The position numbers were made by a program, and so were the translations under genes. Below are positions 21,716 to 24,034 of a DNA stretch of 24,034 bases, piece by piece. Location: NCBI GenBank assembly GCA_937896895.1, contig CALBNV010000055.1, positions 1-24,034 of the forward strand, written 5' to 3'. Within the stretch, counting starts at the first letter, position 1, and each line of letters opens with the position of its first letter. The notes beneath the pieces are model-generated. The model ran no database searches, was not told where the DNA came from, and was given only the letters and a program-made list of their open reading frames with translations. This DNA comes from an uncultured Bacteroidales bacterium (lineage in GTDB: Bacteria; Bacteroidota; Bacteroidia; Bacteroidales; F082).

Positions 21716-22735
21716 ATGGATGAAAAGAACCAAACCATCGTTCAGATTGGAAACAATTTGTACGATTCGATAAAGAACGTACTTGCGCAGGCTCGGCAGA
21801 CCGCATGCCGTGCCGTGAATTTCACGATGGTGACGGCCTATTGGGAAATCGGACGACTCATAACAGAAGATGAGCTTCACAACCAACGTGCTGATTATGG
21901 GAAATTCGTGCTGAAAAATCTTGCCGAACGACTCTCAAAAGAGTTTGGGAAAGGATTTGATGAAAGCAATCTGCGTTATATGCGATTGTTTTACAAGGCA
22001 TTCCCAATTTGTGACACACTGCGTCACGAATTAAGCTGGAGTCATTACCGCAGGTTATTAAGCGTTGAAAACATTGCTGCAAGGACATGGTATATGAACG
22101 AAGCTGCCGATGCAGTATGGTCAACACGTCAACTTGATCGTCAGATTTCAACGTTGTACTATGAGCGGTTGTTGTCGAGCCGAGTTAAAGAGCCGGTAAT
22201 TGAAGAAGCCGAACAAAAATTGTCCGAAATCTCGCCGTTGGAGTTTATTAAAGACCCGTATGTGCTTGAATTTCTGAATCTTGACGATTATTCGTCACTA
22301 CATGAAACAGACATTGAAAAAGCCATGATTGGAAATCTTCAGTCATTTCTGATGGAACTTGGACGCGGCTTTTGTTTTGTCGCACGTCAGAAACGTATGC
22401 GTTACGATGACGAGGATTTTTACATCGATTTGGTCTTCTACAACAGCATAATAAAATGCTACATATTGATTGACTTAAAGTTAGGCAAACTATCTCATGC
22501 TGATGTAGGGCAAATGGACAGTTATATAAGAATGTTTGACGACTTGATGAAGCAGCCAGACGACAATCCAACCATTGGATTGATTCTTTGTTCGGAGAAA
22601 AACGCTGCAATCGCAAAATACTCCGTCCTAAATGACGCAAAACAGATGTTCGCATCGAAATATACATTAACTTTGCCCACTGTTGAGGAACTTCAGGCAG
22701 AACTTGAACGGCAAAGGAAGTTGTTAGAAATATAA
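21716..22735 (+). CDS. PD-(D/E)XK nuclease domain protein, YhcG/DUF1016 family
   Basis: The 339-aa protein has the DUF1016 N-terminal helical domain (about 10-165), with NFTMVTAYWEIGRLI, RYMRLFYKAFPI and LSWSHYRRLLSV. The C-terminal YhcG-type nuclease domain (about 175-335) contains GNLQSFLMELGRGFCFVARQ, YIDLVFYN (Asp238) and ILIDLKLG (Asp253, Lys255), a complete PD-(D/E)XK core; Glu201 is the probable helix-1 acid. YhcG-type proteins are often found inside or beside type I restriction loci and on mobile DNA; their function is not settled but a DNA-cleaving or recombination role is expected. No restriction genes adjoin it here. It starts an AT-rich accessory stretch and its codon use is unlike the aro or P5CDH genes, suggesting lateral acquisition. 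Confidence 0.88.
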   Translation: MDEKNQTIVQIGNNLYDSIKNVLAQARQTACRAVNFTMVTAYWEIGRLITEDELHNQRADYGKFVLKNLAERLSKEFGKGFDESNLRYMRLFYKAFPICDTLRHELSWSHYRRLLSVENIAARTWYMNEAADAVWSTRQLDRQISTLYYERLLSSRVKEPVIEEAEQKLSEISPLEFIKDPYVLEFLNLDDYSSLHETDIEKAMIGNLQSFLMELGRGFCFVARQKRMRYDDEDFYIDLVFYNSIIKCYILIDLKLGKLSHADVGQMDSYIRMFDDLMKQPDDNPTIGLILCSEKNAAIAKYSVLNDAKQMFASKYTLTLPTVEELQAELERQRKLLEI

Positions 22736-22793
22736 CACAATGGTCCTTATTAAAACAAAGAAATAAATTTCAGAATAAACAGATTAAAATCAC

Positions 22794-22801
22794 TATTTTT
22801 G
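22794..22801 (+). promoter_or_regulatory. -7 promoter element for the DpnD/PcfM-like gene
   Basis: TATTTTTG matches TAnnTTTG exactly. It is 59 bp past the nuclease stop. It lies 15 bases before the ATG at 22817 and 87 before the ATG at 22889. Confidence 0.55.
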
Positions 22802-22888
22802 CCGCAAATTTGAAATATGACCCAATCTCAAGCAGTTATAGAAACTACAAGTAAACTCGGTGGATTAAATAACTTGAAAAATTTTAAT

Positions 22889-23059
22889 ATGAAATATTAC
22901 AAGGTGACAGTAAAAGAAACATTGGCTCGCACCGTTACAGTCAAGGCTGAAAGCGAAGACGATGCGCATGAAAAAGTGGAAAGAATGTATTATGATGAAA
23001 AAGTCGTGTTGGATTATTCGGATCACATCAACACTGATTTTGTGGTATTGAACTATTGA
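22889..23059 (+). CDS. DpnD/PcfM-like small protein
   Basis: The 56-aa core, MKYYKVTVKETLARTVTVKA to VLNY, has the look of the DpnD/PcfM family: a strand-rich KVTVKETLARTVTVKAESEDDAHEKV segment followed by an acidic VVLDYSDHI and FVVLNY end. The family is named after an extra ORF of the DpnII restriction locus and a gene of conjugative plasmid pCF10; no activity is known. Homologues usually begin at MKYYKV-type starts, so ATG 22889 is chosen. An in-frame ATG at 22817 would add 24 residues and sits close behind the -7 element at 22794-22801, so the longer form is quite possible. The gene lies between a nuclease and an AIPR protein, all on the plus strand, each with its own -7 element. Confidence 0.75.
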   Translation: MKYYKVTVKETLARTVTVKAESEDDAHEKVERMYYDEKVVLDYSDHINTDFVVLNY

Positions 23060-23181
23060 CACGGGTAAGTAAATATAAAACATAATATCTGCTCTCAAAA
23101 TAAAAAGTTATGATGCCGCAAAGCAACATGCCACATCTACATTATTATACATTTTTTTTATGGAATTGTAAAAAATTATGC

Positions 23182-23189
23182 TATATTTG
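23182..23189 (+). promoter_or_regulatory. -7 promoter element for the AIPR gene
   Basis: TATATTTG matches TAnnTTTG exactly and ends 20 bases before ATG 23210. The -33 position is a T run (23153-23160) rather than a clear TTTG. Confidence 0.55.
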
Positions 23190-23209
23190 CCGATCTAAAT
23201 TAAGCATAC

Positions 23210-24034
23210 ATGGGAGACGAATTATTACTTTACCTAAGAGATCTCGAAGAAGAGACTGAATTAAGAACTGATGAATATCCAAACAGAGCCGTTGCTTTCA
23301 CGTCACACATTTTATCGGAAATATCAGGACTATTAAATATTGACGAACCAGTAGTTGTTTACGGTAATTTGAAGGACGCAGCAGGAAGAAGTAGAGGCGA
23401 AATTTATGGTTATGCTTTTAGTAACGGACACGAAGTCCTCACTTTATTTGGAACCATATATGAGCCATCAGACAGCTCAATAAGAAATATTACAAATGTT
23501 GAGTACCAAACTTCCATAAACAAGCTTCAAGGATTTTATAATTCCGCCATCAGGGGCGTATATTATGATTTAGATGAAAAAAATCCCTTATACGAACCTG
23601 CAAAACTAATATATGATAATTTGAAAGAAATAAATACCATCAGACTTTGCGTGCTTTCAAATTGTATGATCAAAGATTATGAAATCAAAAACAACAGAAT
23701 TGCAGGGAAGCTCACGACATCAGATATTTGGGACATCAAAAAATTGTATGCTAATTTACATGGTTGTATTGACCACATACCAATTGATATTGATTTCAAA
23801 GATGAATACAGCAATTATAAGATTCCGTACATAGAAATGGAATCAACAGATTCAGATTACAAATGTTATCTTGCAATGTTTCCCGGGAAATTATTGTACA
23901 GATTATATGAGAAACACAACACAGATTTACTTCTAAACAACGTAAGATACTTTTTAGGTTTTAAAGGTTCAAAGAAATCTAATGCAAATATCTGCATTTT
24001 AGAAACTCTGAAAAAAGAAAGTCAAATGTTTTTA
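23210..24034 (+). CDS. AIPR (abortive infection phage resistance) family protein, 3' end outside the window
   Basis: From ATG 23210 (MGDELLLYLRDLEEE) the frame stays open for 275 codons to the last base, so the gene is cut by the window edge. The part from about residue 70 onward follows the AIPR pattern: an early EVLTLFGTIYEP strand, a long helix around INKLQGFYNSAIRG, TIRLCVLSNCMIKD, a variable middle, then LLLNNVRYFLGFKGSKKSNANICILETLKKESQMF. In AIPR proteins this last block precedes the FxxxNNGI signature, which would fall just beyond the edge. AIPR proteins (PF10592) were named from abortive phage infection in Lactococcus and are common in defence islands; their mechanism is not well defined. 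Full members are roughly 550-700 aa, so about half is missing. Codon use is AT-rich, like the two genes upstream. Confidence 0.75.
   Translation, partial: MGDELLLYLRDLEEETELRTDEYPNRAVAFTSHILSEISGLLNIDEPVVVYGNLKDAAGRSRGEIYGYAFSNGHEVLTLFGTIYEPSDSSIRNITNVEYQTSINKLQGFYNSAIRGVYYDLDEKNPLYEPAKLIYDNLKEINTIRLCVLSNCMIKDYEIKNNRIAGKLTTSDIWDIKKLYANLHGCIDHIPIDIDFKDEYSNYKIPYIEMESTDSDYKCYLAMFPGKLLYRLYEKHNTDLLLNNVRYFLGFKGSKKSNANICILETLKKESQMFL

Overview
The window reads as a chromosomal segment of a member of the Bacteroidetes, most likely a Bacteroidales or close relative. Three things point there. First, nearly every convincing promoter carries the Bacteroidetes -7 element TAnnTTTG, in two cases with a TTTG -33 element 21 bp upstream, while start codons lack Shine-Dalgarno sequences. 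Second, there is a PorX-type response regulator with a PglZ domain, the hallmark regulator of the type IX secretion system. Third, several products are typical of the phylum: a WbqC-like protein, a 7TM-HD protein, a bacterial deoxyhypusine synthase homologue, and lipoproteins with an LSAC or FSAC lipobox.

Layout. 1-2.4 kb: a CAU-anticodon tRNA (minus), a HAD phosphatase (plus) and imidazolonepropionase (minus). 2.5-4.7 kb: a deoxyhypusine-synthase-like enzyme (minus) diverges from a thioredoxin lipoprotein (plus), which overlaps tail-to-tail with a WbqC-like gene. 4.7-7.6 kb: the 7TM-HD phosphodiesterase heads an operon with WbqC and diverges from a cytoplasmic NlpC/P60 peptidase through interlocked promoters. 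7.7-9.4 kb: a solitary N6-adenine DNA methyltransferase. 9.5-15.4 kb: P5C dehydrogenase (plus), a secreted PEGA plus SUMF1 protein (minus), and an M3 dipeptidyl-carboxypeptidase lipoprotein (plus). 15.5-20.5 kb: a minus-strand cluster porX-tsaE-aroB-aroA with overlapping or near-abutting genes, followed by a LutA-like CCG protein. 20.6-21.5 kb: a cytosolic 5'-nucleotidase (minus). 21.7-24.0 kb: an AT-richer accessory stretch with a YhcG-type PD-(D/E)XK nuclease, a DpnD/PcfM-type small protein and the first 275 codons of an AIPR (abortive infection) protein cut by the window edge.

Most of the window is housekeeping: amino-acid catabolism (hutI, P5CDH), the shikimate pathway (aroA, aroB), tRNA t6A modification (tsaE), peptide and murein salvage, and signalling. 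The best candidate for an undescribed system is the accessory trio at the right end. The most striking non-coding signal is a family of short-period tandem arrays (CTCTAAR, GAGTTRA and AAAGTT types) placed at gene ends. They supply the stop codons of several genes and put stops in every frame. A 74-nt nested perfect hairpin with two GGCGCGCC blocks lies between two convergent genes. No rRNA, CRISPR array or insertion sequence is visible, and no gap between genes exceeds about 255 bp.
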